Source of the DNA: Todiramphus chloris collaris
Lineage: Eukaryota; Chordata; Aves; Coraciiformes; Alcedinidae
Direction of reading: 5' to 3'
Length of the DNA stretch: 64,000 nucleotides
Assembly (NCBI GenBank): GCA_025345505.1
Contig: JANVCC010000125.1
Span: 4,695,441 to 4,759,440 of the forward strand
Shown here: positions 1-13,468 of the stretch, piece after piece
Numbering within the stretch: the stretch's first letter is position 1
Layout of the letters: every line of letters begins with the position of its first letter
Program-made: the position numbers and the translations under genes
The notes under the pieces: model-generated
Databases searched by the model: none
What the model was told of the DNA's origin: nothing
The model's input: the letters and a program-made list of their open reading frames with translations, nothing else

Positions 1-372
1 TCTCTCTAGACCAGGTTGCTCAAAGCCCCATCCAACCCGGTTTTGAACACACCCTGTGATGAAGCATCCACAATTTCCCTGGGCAACCTGTTCCAGTGTC
101 TCACCACCCTCCTAGTGACAAACCTCGTCCCAATTTCTAATCTAAATATACCCTCTTCCAGTATGAAGACATTACCCCTCTTCCTATCACTACAATACTT
201 ACAGAAAGTCCCTCCCCAGATTTTTTGTAGATCCCCTTCTGATACTAGAAGGCCATAATAATGTCTCCCCTTCAATTTTCCATACTGAACAACCCCAACT
301 CTCTCTGCCTGTCCTCCTCGGAGAGGTGTTCCAACCCTCTGATCCTCTTTGTGGCCCTCCTCTCAACCTGTT
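1..372 (-). mobile_element. CR1 LINE fragment
   Basis: Antisense CR1 3' region. 'gttgctcaaagccccatccaa' and 'aatttccctgggcaacctgttccagtg' are typical of CR1 read backwards. The element runs off the window edge. Confidence 0.9.
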
Positions 373-3300
373 CCTCCATCATCATTGGAGAGAGGGATGT
401 ACAGTGAAAGAGCAGCTCAACCCCACTGTCATGGAGACCCAGCTTAGGACGAGAGAGCTACTGGTCTCTCTGCATGGATGGCAGAGGGATTCTATAGTAT
501 TTATCATAACATTAACTCTCCTCAGAGTAAAGGCATTGCACACAAATGACCTTTCACTCTGTATTTCATATATCCATTTTGAAAAAAAAAGCAAAAGAAA
601 ACATAAAAAGGGGGAAAAAACCCCAAAAACAGAGAGACTCGAAGAGTTACAAATGAACCTACTCTTCATTAGGTAACTCATTAAGTAATAAACTAATGTT
701 GGTGTGTGAAGTAACAGACCTCAGCCCACACACTGAGCAATCCCCATTTAAAAACTCTTTTTTTCTTCCCCATCTCTTTATTTTTTTTGAAGATGCAAGT
801 TGGGAGAAGAGATGAAACACAAATGAATGTGCTGATGTGAATGCCTGGGCTAACGAGGGTCAGAGGCTGGCAGGGTGGATGAGGACTATGACCTCAGGTG
901 AACTGTGAGTGGCACATGGGTGAAGGAGAAGAGGGTGATATTAGAAACAGGGACAAGAATCCAGCAGGGATCATGTCCCTTTTCTTGAAAAGGGAAGGCG
1001 TGAGGAACGGGGACGAAGCTGGAGGGAGAGGAACATCTATCCCTGCTCTAATTCAGCATGGTGGCCCCATAAACCTCTGGAAATTTCCTACTGCCTTAAT
1101 TGTGTTCCCTCATGTCTGTGAATGCCATATAAACCTTTTAAAGCTGATTTAAGACTCGTTGTGGGGGGAGTTGAAAAACTGTCCACGTTACCCTATCCAC
1201 CTTGTTCTGGGAAAGACATCTCCCAGGAACAGAGGTCCAGATCTCCACAGAGCCCCACTAAGTACGTCCAGTGGGTGATGGAGTTGGTAAGACACAATGA
1301 TAAAACTTATTCTTACCTGCCCTCCTCTATCCTGAAAACAAAGCAAAGATTAGCAGATGGGATACGACTGCAGGCACTTCACTGGTGGTGCCTGGAGGAG
1401 CAGATTCACCCTGCAAACCTCATGGTCAGTGTTGTTTTAACCCTGTGCACTGTCTCCCTGTGTCAGCAACCCACATCTGCCCTGTGAGCTGAGGAGCATG
1501 CTTCTTCAAGACATGCTCTTCAGTCTGTAAGAAGATGCAGAAAAACTGTTCCTCATTTGCAGCACTGCAGCGACAGCTCTCTCTGGCTCTGTGATGGCTC
1601 TTCAGGGGCCAAGGGACAGGCCCTTACACAGAGAATGATGCGTTGTTACCCATATGTGAACTCCCAGTGCAATCTGTTCATGACCACTACAACTCCTACC
1701 TGGAATATACCAAGCTCTGAGAAGCTAATCAAAATGAGGTTTTGTAGCTCAGGATAAAAAGAAGATACAGTTTTAGCTCTGGAAGTACTTCATTGTTCTG
1801 GTCCAGGAATACACTGACTTTTAAGTCCTTAGTTTCAGTGCTGTTCCAGTCTATGTAGAATACAAAAATGGTTCTAATCAGTATATTGATCTCTAGCTTC
1901 CTTCCAGAAACAGACAGAAATTAGTTCACATTCTCCTGCAACCTGTTTGAAAAGTGAAATACCACTGTGCACAGGGCAACAGTTCACTTTGATCAGAAAC
2001 TGGATGAAAATCTGATTGGCAAAACTCAGCTGCTAACATGTAAGTAAGATAAAATGAACAGCAAGCAACCTGAAATTTATAGGAGATTGAAAAGGACAAT
2101 GGATCACCCAGACAGGCTCTAATTTGAAGGGATGAAATATTCACTGACCTCAGACATAGGACTGAAGCGCTGACTGTAAATAAATCTCTCAGGGCAGTGA
2201 GGGGTAGATGAAACAGCAAAGTACAGTGAAGCAAAGCTGGAGTGCTTGGTGGGTCCAAGCAGACATTCCGCTGACACTGGGTAGCATGAAGCAGGGTGAA
2301 TCTTTGTCAAGCATTAAATGAAATGTAAACCAGATCTTAAGGAGCAAAAGACAAGATGAAGAAACACTGAAATGATGTCAGACAGCATTGTTGGGAAGTC
2401 TCATCTCTGCTTGTTTACTAGCAAATGCAAAATTAAATAGCTCTGTACCAACAAAAATAGACAGACTGACATGATGATACCAGAAATGCATCCTTGAAGG
2501 TGAATTTCAGTGAAAAAGGATCCATAAAAGAACAGGACACCAAGAGAAGCACTCTGGAATAACACACAGCACCCTTTGCCTCTCAGTCATTAAAATCAAT
2601 AGTAGTGGGGTGTCATCAGATGCATTGTGGAGTTGCCATCTGTCAGCTGGGCTGGCATGAATGGTTTTGTGAGGTTCACCTCAACTAAAACACCTTGAAG
2701 ATGGTTTAAGCTATTGCATTTCACTACATACATAGGTTCAACTCAGAGAGTAAACAGAGCTGGGTACCTGGGCTCAGTCAAATTTAGGCTGTCATCACCA
2801 CAGAGCACCTGATGACCTGCTGTCAAACTAAGAAACAAATTACTTCAATCATTTCACTCATTACTGTGAATCATTTCCAGCTCTTGTGTATCACCGAAGG
2901 CTGTAGCTCAGTCATTTGTAAAGGGGTGTAAATCACTCCTAGACTAATGGTACCACATCCACTGAAATGGACACGGAGCTAAAGCAAACCAACCAGAGAA
3001 CAGGTCTGACCTGAGCTCTTCTATCCATGTTGTGAATTCTGCTTCTAGACACACAGCTTTATTATCCCTATATTCTGATCTCATGTTCCCCGACAGCATT
3101 TAATGTGCTTTATATTTAAGATCATACTCAGACCACCTACTGCAAACAATAGATCTGCAAGAGCCTACTGCCGTGTGCCAAGTTTGACACTGATGAACAA
3201 ATCTGCTAAAGAGAATACAGACCTTGCATGCCTACTCAGTCAGTACAAGCAGGCACCCCATGGGAAATCTAAGTCCAGTCCTTACTGTTCCCCATTGAAA

Positions 3301-5159
3301 GAGAGGATTCAAGTTTGCCAGTGCTCTCCTGATCAGCTTTTGCAGATGTCAAAACCGTGTTTTGGTGAAGGATGCTGGTTTACTAAAGCCAAAATGTTTC
3401 CCATACATCCTTTTGGATAGGAAGGTATTTAAGTAGATTGTCTGATTAGGTCAACAGTGAAAACACCTGAATCCAAATTCAGATGTTCATCACAGCTGAT
3501 GAATACAGAGGAGGTTTTTGGAGGTCCAAAATTCTCCTGATTATGATTCCAGAGGTAGTAACCAGTCATCTGTGCAGGAGAGCAGCAAAGAGCTGGCAGG
3601 ACAGAGGGGTGTCATATGCCAGAAAGCCACAAGTTTGGTCTTGCTGGCTTTTTTATTTAGTCGTAACTCTTGTAAATCTTGTGTTTTCTCTTAGAATCTG
3701 ACTGGGAAGAGTCTGCTCCTTTTCTTACAGAAAGCAAATAAAACAAAGAAGCAAGTAATTTGATTGAGGACATAATGACAGAGCAGAAGTGAAACTCTCC
3801 AGGTCTCAGTCCAGGAATGCAAGGTCTATTGTCCTGCCCTTGGACCCAAAGCTAATTCCCAGGTGGATAGCTGTTTGGACAGCTGGTCTTTATGCTGTGA
3901 CATCCAAGGCAGCTGATGTAGCACTGTCTGTGTCCTTTCCTAGTATATTATTTCCCACAGTCAGTGACCAATAACATTTTGAGGAGGCACTGTGAGATAG
4001 GGATACAGGCCTCATTTTGAATCCTCCAGCCTTAACAAATGAAAGGTAGAGTCAATAATGCTTTCTTTTGTTTTCAGATCTGATTATTTCTGGTTTAGGG
4101 GGATAGCAGACTTACTGACAGCTGATTGAGCCCAGCAGTACTGCAGCCAATTGCTTATCACTTCATTTCATTGCAGGCAGCTGCCCCATCCCTTGCTGCA
4201 CTGTTTATATTTTGGGGTATTATTGCTGTGATGCAACAGGCACCTTGCTACTTGTCGGGGAATAATATTAATACTGAAATACTGTTGCTGGCGATGATGA
4301 GTGAAATAATCCCTCTTTATGACTGAAAATCAGAAACATCCTAATAGGTGAGTGAGGATTGTTCTGACACAGCCCATCTCTGGGTGTAATTATAGATGAA
4401 GGCTGGAATCCAGCTCGGCAGCAGCTGCTGACTGGCACTGTAGTCTTGCTTTAGAGTTCGTGAGCAGTCACTGAGCATATACATATTCATAAGGAGTGTG
4501 TTGGGAGCGGCGATAAGAAGTTCAGAGAGATTTATTCAATGAAGTCCAGACCACACACAGCAGCCAAAGTGCGTGGGTCTGATCTCGAGTGAAAGAATCA
4601 CAGTGGGGGAGTAAAGGAAGAGCTGAAGGGAGATAAATTGGCACAGAAACGAAGTAAATCCCAGAGCACACTGGAGAGGTAATGGCAGTGCTGCAGTTAA
4701 ACAGCGGAGTTACTTGTAAATAAACAGTTCAAGGAGGACTTTCAAAGGCATGAGCAAAAGAAAGAGGGGGATTGGCTCAGTTGATGGAGCAAGCTCACAT
4801 GGGAAGGAGGGGGCTGGTAGAAGCCAGTGACAAATCTTTATGTCTTCACCTCCCATGGAGGAGTAGTGGTGCTCACACAGTGTTAGCTGGCAATACCTGC
4901 TTTTGATACAGCCTAGGTACAAGTGCTAGCTACAAGTCCTAGCTCAGGGCTCCTCTTTACACTGATGTCCTACAGATGAGGCCTTACAGACAGATCTACC
5001 CCACTGAGTCAATGCCAAGATTTAGGATAGAGCCATCAAAAAATCCTTTGATCATTCAAAATCAAGGGGAGAAGAGTCACCCACTTCTAATGAACTTGGC
5101 TCCTTGGTAGCAATGAGTAGTGAATCCTATTTGTTATCCATGTATGCAGAAGCACAGGA
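373..5159. other. Intergenic, no gene seen
   Basis: Only short scattered frames (up to about 120 residues) with no recognisable domain. The stretch at about 4080-4620 is non-repetitive, with AT-rich homeobox-like words and retained CpGs, and looks like possible conserved noncoding DNA. Confidence 0.6.
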
Positions 5160-5656
5160 ATTATAGAATCATAGAGAACTGTTTAGGTTGGAAAAGACTA
5201 ATATCACTGAGTCCAAACATCAACCCAGCACAGCCAAGTCCCCCGCTAAACCATACCCCTCAGCACCATATCTGCATGACTTTTAAACTCCTCCAGGGAT
5301 GGGGACTCCACCAATGCCCTGGTAAGCCTGACCCAGGGCTTGACAACCCTTCTGGGGAAAAAAATTTTCCTAATGTCCGACCTAAACCTCTCCCAGTGCA
5401 TCATTTCCTCTTGTCCTATCACTTGTTCCGTGGGAGAAGAGACCAACCCCCACTTGGCTCCAGCCTCCTTTCAGAGAGCTGTCACAAGCAAAAAGGTCTC
5501 CCCTGCCCTCCTCCAGGCTAAACAACTCCAGTTCCCTCAGCCACTCCTTGCAAGACTTGTGCTCTAGACCCTTCACCAGCTTTGTTTCACTTCTTTGAAC
5601 ACACTCCAGCATCTCAATGTCCTTCTTGTAGTGAGGGGACCAAACCTGAACATGTT
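5160..5656 (-). mobile_element. CR1 LINE fragment, about 500 bp
   Basis: Antisense CR1 starting at its 3' tail ('atagaatcatagagaactg') and running through 'ccagggcttgacaacccttctggg' to 'gtagtgaggggaccaaacctgaac'. Frames here are decayed transposon sequence. Confidence 0.95.
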
Positions 5657-6492
5657 TTCTGCTGATGTCTGCTATGAACAAGAAACTTTGGAGAGAGAGT
5701 GTGACAGTGCCTACCTGCCCTGGAGAAGTCCTGCGAAGCCCTAATTAACATGTCCCTTGCAGGCTCTGAACCATGTCCGTATTTTGTGTACAGTTCACGT
5801 TGCATGTTCTCCCAAGCTTTCTGTGAAGGCTGCTTTGGTGGCAAACACGGGGAATGAAGACAGGAACAGCCACAGTTGAGATACCAGACTACCATTCAGG
5901 GAAGCCAAATACACAGCTTGCACCCAGCAGCAGCTTCTCTTTATTATTATAGATATTACAGTAGCATTTAGCTCTGACTGGGGCCCTGTTGTGCTGGGCT
6001 CTGTGTACCCGTGTAATGAAGCAGTTTAGGAGAGATTCATCAGGCAAACGGAGCCATCTGTGACAGTCACCCTGAACTCCCTTTGCAATCAACAGCCACT
6101 TCCAGAGGGTAATTCCTCTTGTCCTTAAGTAGTCAGCTAAGCAAGAGATGAATCATGGTTTAAAATGCCTGGTTTTCTGCCACTGTTAAGGGGGCTAGTT
6201 GAGTAATAGAGGTCTACAGTGCATTTCTTTACATGTATTGGAGATGAATCACATATTCTTCTCCTTTCACAGCTGCTGAACTTGGGTGCGATAGCATTTG
6301 CTATAAGCCACACGGTGAGTAAGTGGCAGATGACTGGTTTGATGCCTATTCCCAGCATATTACATTCATCCAAGGCTGCCTTTCTTCTTCCCAGGAAATA
6401 ATTCCCATTCAAGAAACTCAAAGCAGTCTACGAACATTAAAAAACTAAAAATGCCCTATTTCTCTGGGGTAGGCACTTGGCATAGACCCACT
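5657..6492. other. Intergenic, nothing recognised
   Basis: Unique sequence without repeats or convincing coding frames. Confidence 0.6.
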
Positions 6493-7107
6493 GTCATGGA
6501 AGCACCTACACACCAAACAGCAGCTGCCATCCAAAACGGTGTTTATTGCAACCAGAGCTGCCCAGCGCTCCCCCTGACCAAACACGAGTTTGGATGACTG
6601 TGTGCAATTAACTACGACACAACTGATTCCTAAACCTTAAGGAAAGACGAACCAAACTGTGCACACGTTCACTCCTCAAGGGAAACCCCCCCACAACATA
6701 GTGCCCGAGACTCCACTCACCCAAAGCGGGGGGCGAGGCTCCCTCGATCCACGGAGACTCCCCCGATCCATGGAAGTGTCCTCGGATGGTGTGGCCCTGG
6801 GGAGGGTCCGACTGCCAGACCCGCTGCTGCCAAGAACCAGCTCCTCTGGCTCTGGCAGGACCCCAGTTACACCCCAGTCCAGGCTGCACTGTGGTCATCC
6901 AGACCCCGAGGCGCCAGTTTAGCTCTGGGATGTGCAGCTTAATGGACAAGGCATCAAAAGGTCCAAAATGCTCCAGCACACCCTCTTTGAGTTTTGTCTG
7001 TTGGGGCAGCTGCACCTGCCACATCCCCAAGGAAATTTTGGCTTTGTCCACTCTTGGAGACAGCAAACAGAAATGGTCTTTCCCAGGGTCCATCTCTCTG
7101 TGTTGGC
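6493..7107 (-). other. Possible LTR fragment or 3' terminal exon on the minus strand
   Basis: Read on the minus strand, a good acceptor (pyrimidine run ending TTGTAG at about 7108) leads into an open frame. That frame (about 161 residues from an ATG at 7093) ends at 6608, and GCAATAAACACC (AATAAA at 6542-6547) follows. This is the layout of a terminal exon. The last 200 bp could instead be a short LTR, from TGTTGTGG (ending at 6698) to CCATGACA (from 6493). No polypurine tract, primer site or target duplication supports the LTR reading. The protein is unrecognised. GC content and CpG are raised at 6650-6930. Confidence 0.25.
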
Positions 7108-7964
7108 ACTACAAGAAAGAAACAGTGTAAATGGGGGTGTCTCTGCAGCCTCGGATATCTAAAAACTTTCAAGATCCTGACTTGCTGGTCGGTTTCAACA
7201 ATGCAGTTAGATGTTGTTCTGAAAGGAGCCAGGATATTGTACCGAAGGCAAGGTATTCTTGAAGGCAAAGTCAGTGAAAGAGCTCTGGGCAAATGAGGAA
7301 TAACACACAGTCACTGGACTTGGGCAGGATGGCTGGGAGAAAGAATTGCAGAATGCCTGCTGGAGCTTTGAGCAAGACCTTGGTCTGAGCAGTCAGTGCT
7401 TCTAGCACATGGGCAATCCCCTGGCCTTGCTGGTGGGGTTGAGATCTGCTTTTATTTCATTCAAGTGGCACATTTTAGTGAGAAGTAGCTTTGTTAATTG
7501 TGTAGGATGTTCCTTCCTGATAAGTGCCTTTCAGAGCTGCTTGGTAAATGGATCCCTTTTCAGGCCACACCGACAGTTCAGAATATCCCCAGATGCTCAC
7601 TTGATGCCTCCTGCCGAAGAAATAGCATCTAACAAACATCATTGCAACCCAGAGACCAATTACATCACGAAACAATCACAAAAGTATCTACTGTAGTGCA
7701 CGGGAATCTCACTTGAGGCAAAGTTTTTGTCTTAGGACCCTGGGTTATGATGTGAGTCCATGGAAGTAGAAGGGAAGAACTTTAATATTTTGTATGTCTT
7801 TATTGGGCTGACCTCATTAGCCTGGTTAATTTTGTATCCTTGCCTTTCCAGAGCAGGAGAGGTTTCCTTGAAACTCTATAACATGTAAATTTAAAGAATA
7901 CAGAATTATTCACAGGATCTCTTTGATTATATATGTATATAATATTTTGTTTATTTAACACTTC
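7108..7964. other. Intergenic, nothing recognised
   Basis: Unique DNA becoming AT-rich at 7860-7965. It would hold the upstream part of the 6.5-7.1 kb minus-strand transcript if that is real. Confidence 0.55.
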
Positions 7965-8334
7965 TTGATAGCACCACAGGCAATTTGAGCTCAGACTTGT
8001 CTACAAGGACAACAGGGCCTACAGGAAAGATGGGAAGGGACTCTTTATTAGGGACTCTAGTGGCTAACGGGGTAGTGGTTTTAAACTGAAAGAGGGTAGA
8101 TTTGGATGAGATATTAGGAAGAAATTCCTCACTGTGAGGGTTGTGAGACACTGGAACAGGTTTCCCAGAGAAGTTGTGGATGCCCTGTCTCTAAAAGTGT
8201 TCAAGGCCAGACTGGATGGGGCTTTGAGCAACCTGGTACAGTGGAAGGTGTCCCTGCCCATGGCAGAGGGGGTTGGAACTAGATGATCATTAAGGGCCCT
8301 TCCAACACAAACCATTCTTTGATTCTGTAACTGT
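7965..8334 (+). mobile_element. CR1 LINE fragment
   Basis: Sense CR1 3' end, with 'ggttttaaactgaaagaggg', 'ggatggggctttgagcaacc' and the tail 'aaccattctttgattctgta'. The left edge is approximate. Confidence 0.93.
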
Positions 8335-11300
8335 AAAGTGAGGTACTTCCTCCAAAAGCAGCTATGGATTCATTATCTCTTCCTGAAAAATATTCTTTCG
8401 GTCTGGAAAGTCCAGAGGAATGTCAAAACATGGTGCCACCTCAGCTTCCGAGTCTTACCTCTTTGCAAACTGGCGACTGAATTGCAATTTTCTTTCATCT
8501 TCCTTTCAGAGCCTATGGAAGGTGCTGTGCTGTGCATGTCTGGGAGCAAGGTAAAAAAAAAACCCAAAACCACATCAAAGCTGTCATTTATTTTGGCAAG
8601 GAATTGTATTACAGATGCATGAGATGTTCTCTAAAGTCTCTCCCCATTTACTTCTCTATCCTCTGCCTGCTGCAGTTTTCTCCACTGCTCATTCATAATG
8701 AATTCTGTTCCGTGGAAATGACCCATGTTGGGCTATACCAGGATAGTGATGTCTGTTTGGATTACCTTTGGGAAGGTGCTAATGAGAGCTGGCAGGGCTA
8801 TTACAGAAGCGAGCAGCTTTGGGGAAGAGCTACGTTTCAGCTGAGCGCACCTGGGACACCCAGAGCTGACAGTGATCACATAATGCAATTAAAAAGCAAA
8901 GTTCGGGAAGTGTCAAGCTGTGTAGAGCTTGGTCTGTGAAGCATCCAGGAGAGCCTCCTTCACATCCCATTTATTGTGGGAGGGATACAGCTCAGGAGTG
9001 ACATCCCTTTTTACTCGTATGCATTACCCCAGTAGAAACAGGATGCACAAACCAGAGGCCACTCTAGCCAAGTACAACTCCTGCTAAATACTTTCAATTA
9101 CATTTAAATACTATATGTAACCATTAGGTTTTTCCAGTTACTTTTCACTCTAACTTGCCTTTGGAGGTGTTTGGAGGTGAGGCTATTTTCAATAATTTAA
9201 TGCTAAACTGGACTTAAGACAGATCCCATGAGGAACAGAGAGAGCAAGCATAGCTGAATGGGGTGGGGGATCTTTCATTAGTTGCATAAAGTTGGATCTA
9301 AATCTGAAGCCTGGAGGCCAAGCATAGATGCAAGCAGACTAAAATTATAGTACAAACATAGGTTATTAGTATAAATTACCATGGGAATAGAATATCTTTT
9401 CTATCAGCTAGGTATTTCTGAAAAGGCTGGGAGTATTTCAAAAGATAATTACAGAAGCACTCTCTGCTGGGTAGATAGAGGAATTCTTGGAAGAATTTAA
9501 TAACCTGCATCATGAAGTAGCTCAGGCCAAAATTTGCAAAAGTTAGGAGAGGTTGTTATCAAGTCAGCAAGTCTTTTCTAGCTTTGCACTTTCCTCAGGC
9601 TGAGTAAATTCGGCTCATACAAGAAACCCATGATCTGTAATGGTCATTTAGATGAACCACTTCAGAATGATCCTGCACTTTGCCAAGACCTCTGCTAGTG
9701 CAGATGAGTCAGATACACCTTTGTTCATAAAATGAAAGTCAAATCCAGCTTTTTTCCCTTGTTTATTTTATATTTTTTTTTCTTTGTTTTGTTTGAGGTT
9801 TCTTTGTTGTTGTTATTCTTGAGTGTGGGGGTGTTTTTTTGTTTGTTTGGTTTGGTTTTTTTGTTGTTTGGGGTTTTTTTTTGTTACACCCTGTGATTCA
9901 ACCCTACAGAGGATGAATTTACCTGTATTGAATTTTACAGCTGAGGCGAGCTTTGGCTGTATGTTTTCATAAATGTTCTGTTACAGTCATTGGAGAACAA
10001 GCAGGTGGTTCAGTTGTCAAATACCATTTAATATACCAAGGACATTGTGTTGTCCTGCATTTACCAGTCAAGGAGATTATGGGTGGCAGATGAAATGACT
10101 CCCTAGAGTCAGCACAGAATGTTTTTTGCGAGGAAAGTCATGGATCAGGGACTCATCTGCCTACCTGCCAGATGAGATCTCACTCATTCCTCAATCTGGA
10201 GTAAAAAATACTATGTGAAGAGCTAGTGACAATGACATGCCATCACCTAATGTAAAATCAAATCCATCTGACTATCTAGAAAGCTCACTAGTTAAAACAG
10301 ACATCAAATGCTGGAGTATTGCATGGCAGAGAAAGATAATGAAATGATTTTTTAAAGAAGAAGATCTAAAGTTTTGGTTGGGAAGAGAGTGAACATAATT
10401 TTATTGGTTTTTCTTCTGAGCTCTGCTAAATTCAAGAAGGCTACAACAACAATAATTTGCTTTACCAACTTTCCTTCTGACAAACAGTCCCTATCTTTCC
10501 ATATGCATAAGATGCCAGCTGGAAGTGTGTGTTGTGTACTGAGATACAAATTATTAGCACAACATGTATTTTTCTTTCCTCGAGAATGTCTATATCCAGC
10601 CTTGAACGGGGTGTACTATTCCTGTTTGTATTTATCTCGTTAGTGCACTTAGACATTGTCTGTCCTACTCCAGAAAAACAAGAATTCCAGGGCCTTTCTT
10701 TCCTTGAATGCAGACCTTACCCTTAGGCACATTTTTCTACAATTTACCAAAATCAGAAACAATTGCACAAGTAGGGGTATCAATTGTCTTCAAAACATTT
10801 TGATTCAAGGTTAAGTGCCTTTTCGCTGTGCACTGTGAATGACTTCCCTGAAAGGAGCTGAAAGAGAATATATATATAATACTGTGTAAATCTCAGAAAA
10901 AAAAAGCAACTCAGAAAGAGATGAGAACTAGACTCTATTTTGATTCAGGATTCAAAAATAATATTCTTGCTACTAACAGGAATTTGCACTTCTTGGCCAC
11001 TGCTTCATTTCAGAGCTCCCTTGTTCTTCCTTTTCCCCACCCATTAGACTGAAATGTCTTTTGCAAAACAGGGTCCTTTTGATGTTATATTAACCATAGC
11101 AATATCCATCTGAGCCTGGCTGCCTTGGCTGAACAAGGATATATATATTTATATATATGTAAAATGGCCTTCTCATTTAATCCAGATCTTCAGTCAGAAT
11201 CAAGTACCGTTAGTCTGTAGCATGCTTTTGTGTTGCAATTTTATTTTTCTCCAGAGGGGATAAGTAGGAAAGGAAGACAAGATAGGATCTTTTTCTTAAC

Positions 11301-13254
11301 TTTTTTGTCTATTCCATCAAAACCACTTTAAAAACCATGAGAGCTCTTTAAGTACTGCATGCTGAGATCTGTTTGGTTTCTGATATCTCACAGGATGTCT
11401 ACTTAATGGAAAGTCACTTCACTTTTAGGTAACCTCTGTACTCATCTCTAATAAATCTAAGTCTACTTTTGTTGTTTTGTTTTGGTTTGTTTCTTTCCCT
11501 TTTTACCTTTTCATACCAGCATATTTTGTTGGTAAGAAGCACTAGAACTAATACAGAGTCTTCCTTACAAAATTTAATAATCTCTGCTCTCTGTGAGTGC
11601 CCTCCCACCTACGGACATGGATAACATTCTGTTGGTGTTGCAGGACCATCCCATAGCCCAGTACAAAGTCAAAGCTCTGCTGGATCACGTGATGTACAAT
11701 GGAAAGACCCTCTTCACCCTACGGAGCCATCTGAGTAGATAAATTGAAGGGAGGAAATGGAAAGCCAGGGGATGAAGCAAAATGCCCAAGGTTTCAGAGC
11801 AGCGTGGAAGCAGAGATAGCAAAGGAGGCAGCTCCTTCAGGTGCTGCTCCACTCAGCTTCTGCTGCAGTGACACATATGTGTCCTCATGCTCAGGGAAGA
11901 TTTGCCTGTTCGCTCTGCGGCTCCATCTGCTTCTATGCTGCTCTTTCTCCTGCCTAGTTGAAGACAAGGCAAAATTGGGAGACAAGAAATTCTGGGTCCA
12001 GACCTTGGCCTGGCTGTCAGATGCCATCGTTTATCAAGTGCTATTGCTGTTCTGAGGCTTTTTTCTAGGGGATGTTCAACTCAAGGGCATCTCTGCTTGG
12101 TTTTGGACTCTATCCTTTTTGATGTGCATCTCTGAAGGGAGCAGAGACGGCAGTTGTAGTTTCTAGGACTAGGATAAGACCACCTTTCTACTCCTGGAAA
12201 GAGCAACTTGGTCTCTTTTTCTCTTTTCACTCCTAACAGACCTCTTCCACATGCCCAACTATGTCCAGAGAAGCTTTTTCATCAACAGAACTGAACTAAT
12301 GTTGCCTGTTTTCCCCTTTATCATTTTGATAAGCTCCATCTGTCCCAGGGGGAGGGAAGAGTTTCAAAGTTTAACAATGGGCTGCTGGAGCCATCTGAGA
12401 AAGAAAACCAGAAAAAGGCAGTGCACATACATGAAAACAAAAGGGAAAGAAAACTGTAAGGGGGGGCTCAGCCACAGTGTTGGTACAGACAAGCTGGGTA
12501 AGAAATTACTGACTATTGCTCTGTCTTTGCAGGAGGCCATTTATCATGACTATTGCCTGGCTTGAATTATTTTTAAAGACTTCAGTCAGCAGGCAGTATC
12601 TGAGAGGGAAAGTATTCAAGCTTCACATACGTCAGGCAGAGAGAGCAGAGCAAGATGGGAACAGGCAGCAGACGGTGAGCTTCAGAGGAACAGACAAATA
12701 AAAGCCCCCTGCAGCAAAGAATGCCTCCGAGACAAAACAGGAAGCCTACAGCCTGCAATGCTATTCAGGAAGATTTTATTAGCAGGGTGTAAAACTTCCA
12801 AGTAGGAGGGTTAGGCTGTTTTAGAGGAGGAGAGTTTTAGACTATCCTAGGAGATTCTTAATCCCTGCCAAAACTAGGTGTTCGTCATGCCGTGGCCTCA
12901 ACTGTATTGGTTTTATCTGGCAAGGAACACATCTGCTCACCCCTGAGAAGCAATCTCATGCAGTGAGAGTGAGATATTTGTAGTTATCTTCCATTTCACA
13001 GTCCCATGTAGCCAGGATTAAATATTAGGTGTTTGTGGTGCAACATCACAGACTCTTTCCTGGTTTGGGTGCCCATGTGCCACCAATTGACCTGACCTCA
13101 GGCAAAGGCTGAGGAGTCAGTCCTCTAATTAGGCTCCTGCATCCATTGAAAGCACATGAAGTAGAGTATCTTTTGTTACAGGAAATCGTTAAAATGTCAG
13201 ACACTGTATATGCTTATATATGTATATATGAGCTCACAGTCTGAATAGACCAAG
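8335..13254. other. Intergenic, AT-rich with simple repeats
   Basis: No gene seen. Contains the T-rich block at 9763-9885 and short (AT)n runs near 10868-10880, 11140-11160 and 13210-13230. Confidence 0.65.
9763..9885. repeat. T-rich (GTTT)-like low-complexity stretch
   Basis: Degenerate GTTT/TTTG units and poly-T runs over about 120 bp. Confidence 0.85.
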
Positions 13255-13468
13255 GTCTTCACTGTGAGGGTGGTGAGATACTGGAACAGGTTGCCTGAAA
13301 AAATTGTGGATGCCACATTCCTAGAAGTGTTCAAGTCCAGCTTGGGTGGGGCTTTGAGCAACCGGGACTAGTGGAAGATGCCTCTGACAGTGGCAAGAGG
13401 GTTGGAACTAAATGATCTTTAAGGTTCATTCTAACCCAAGCCACTCTGTGAGGCTATGATTCTATGAA
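13255..13468 (+). mobile_element. CR1 LINE 3' fragment
   Basis: Starts 'ttcactgtgagggtggtgag' and ends 'aggctatgattctatgaag', a truncated CR1 3' end next to an AT-rich stretch. Confidence 0.93.
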
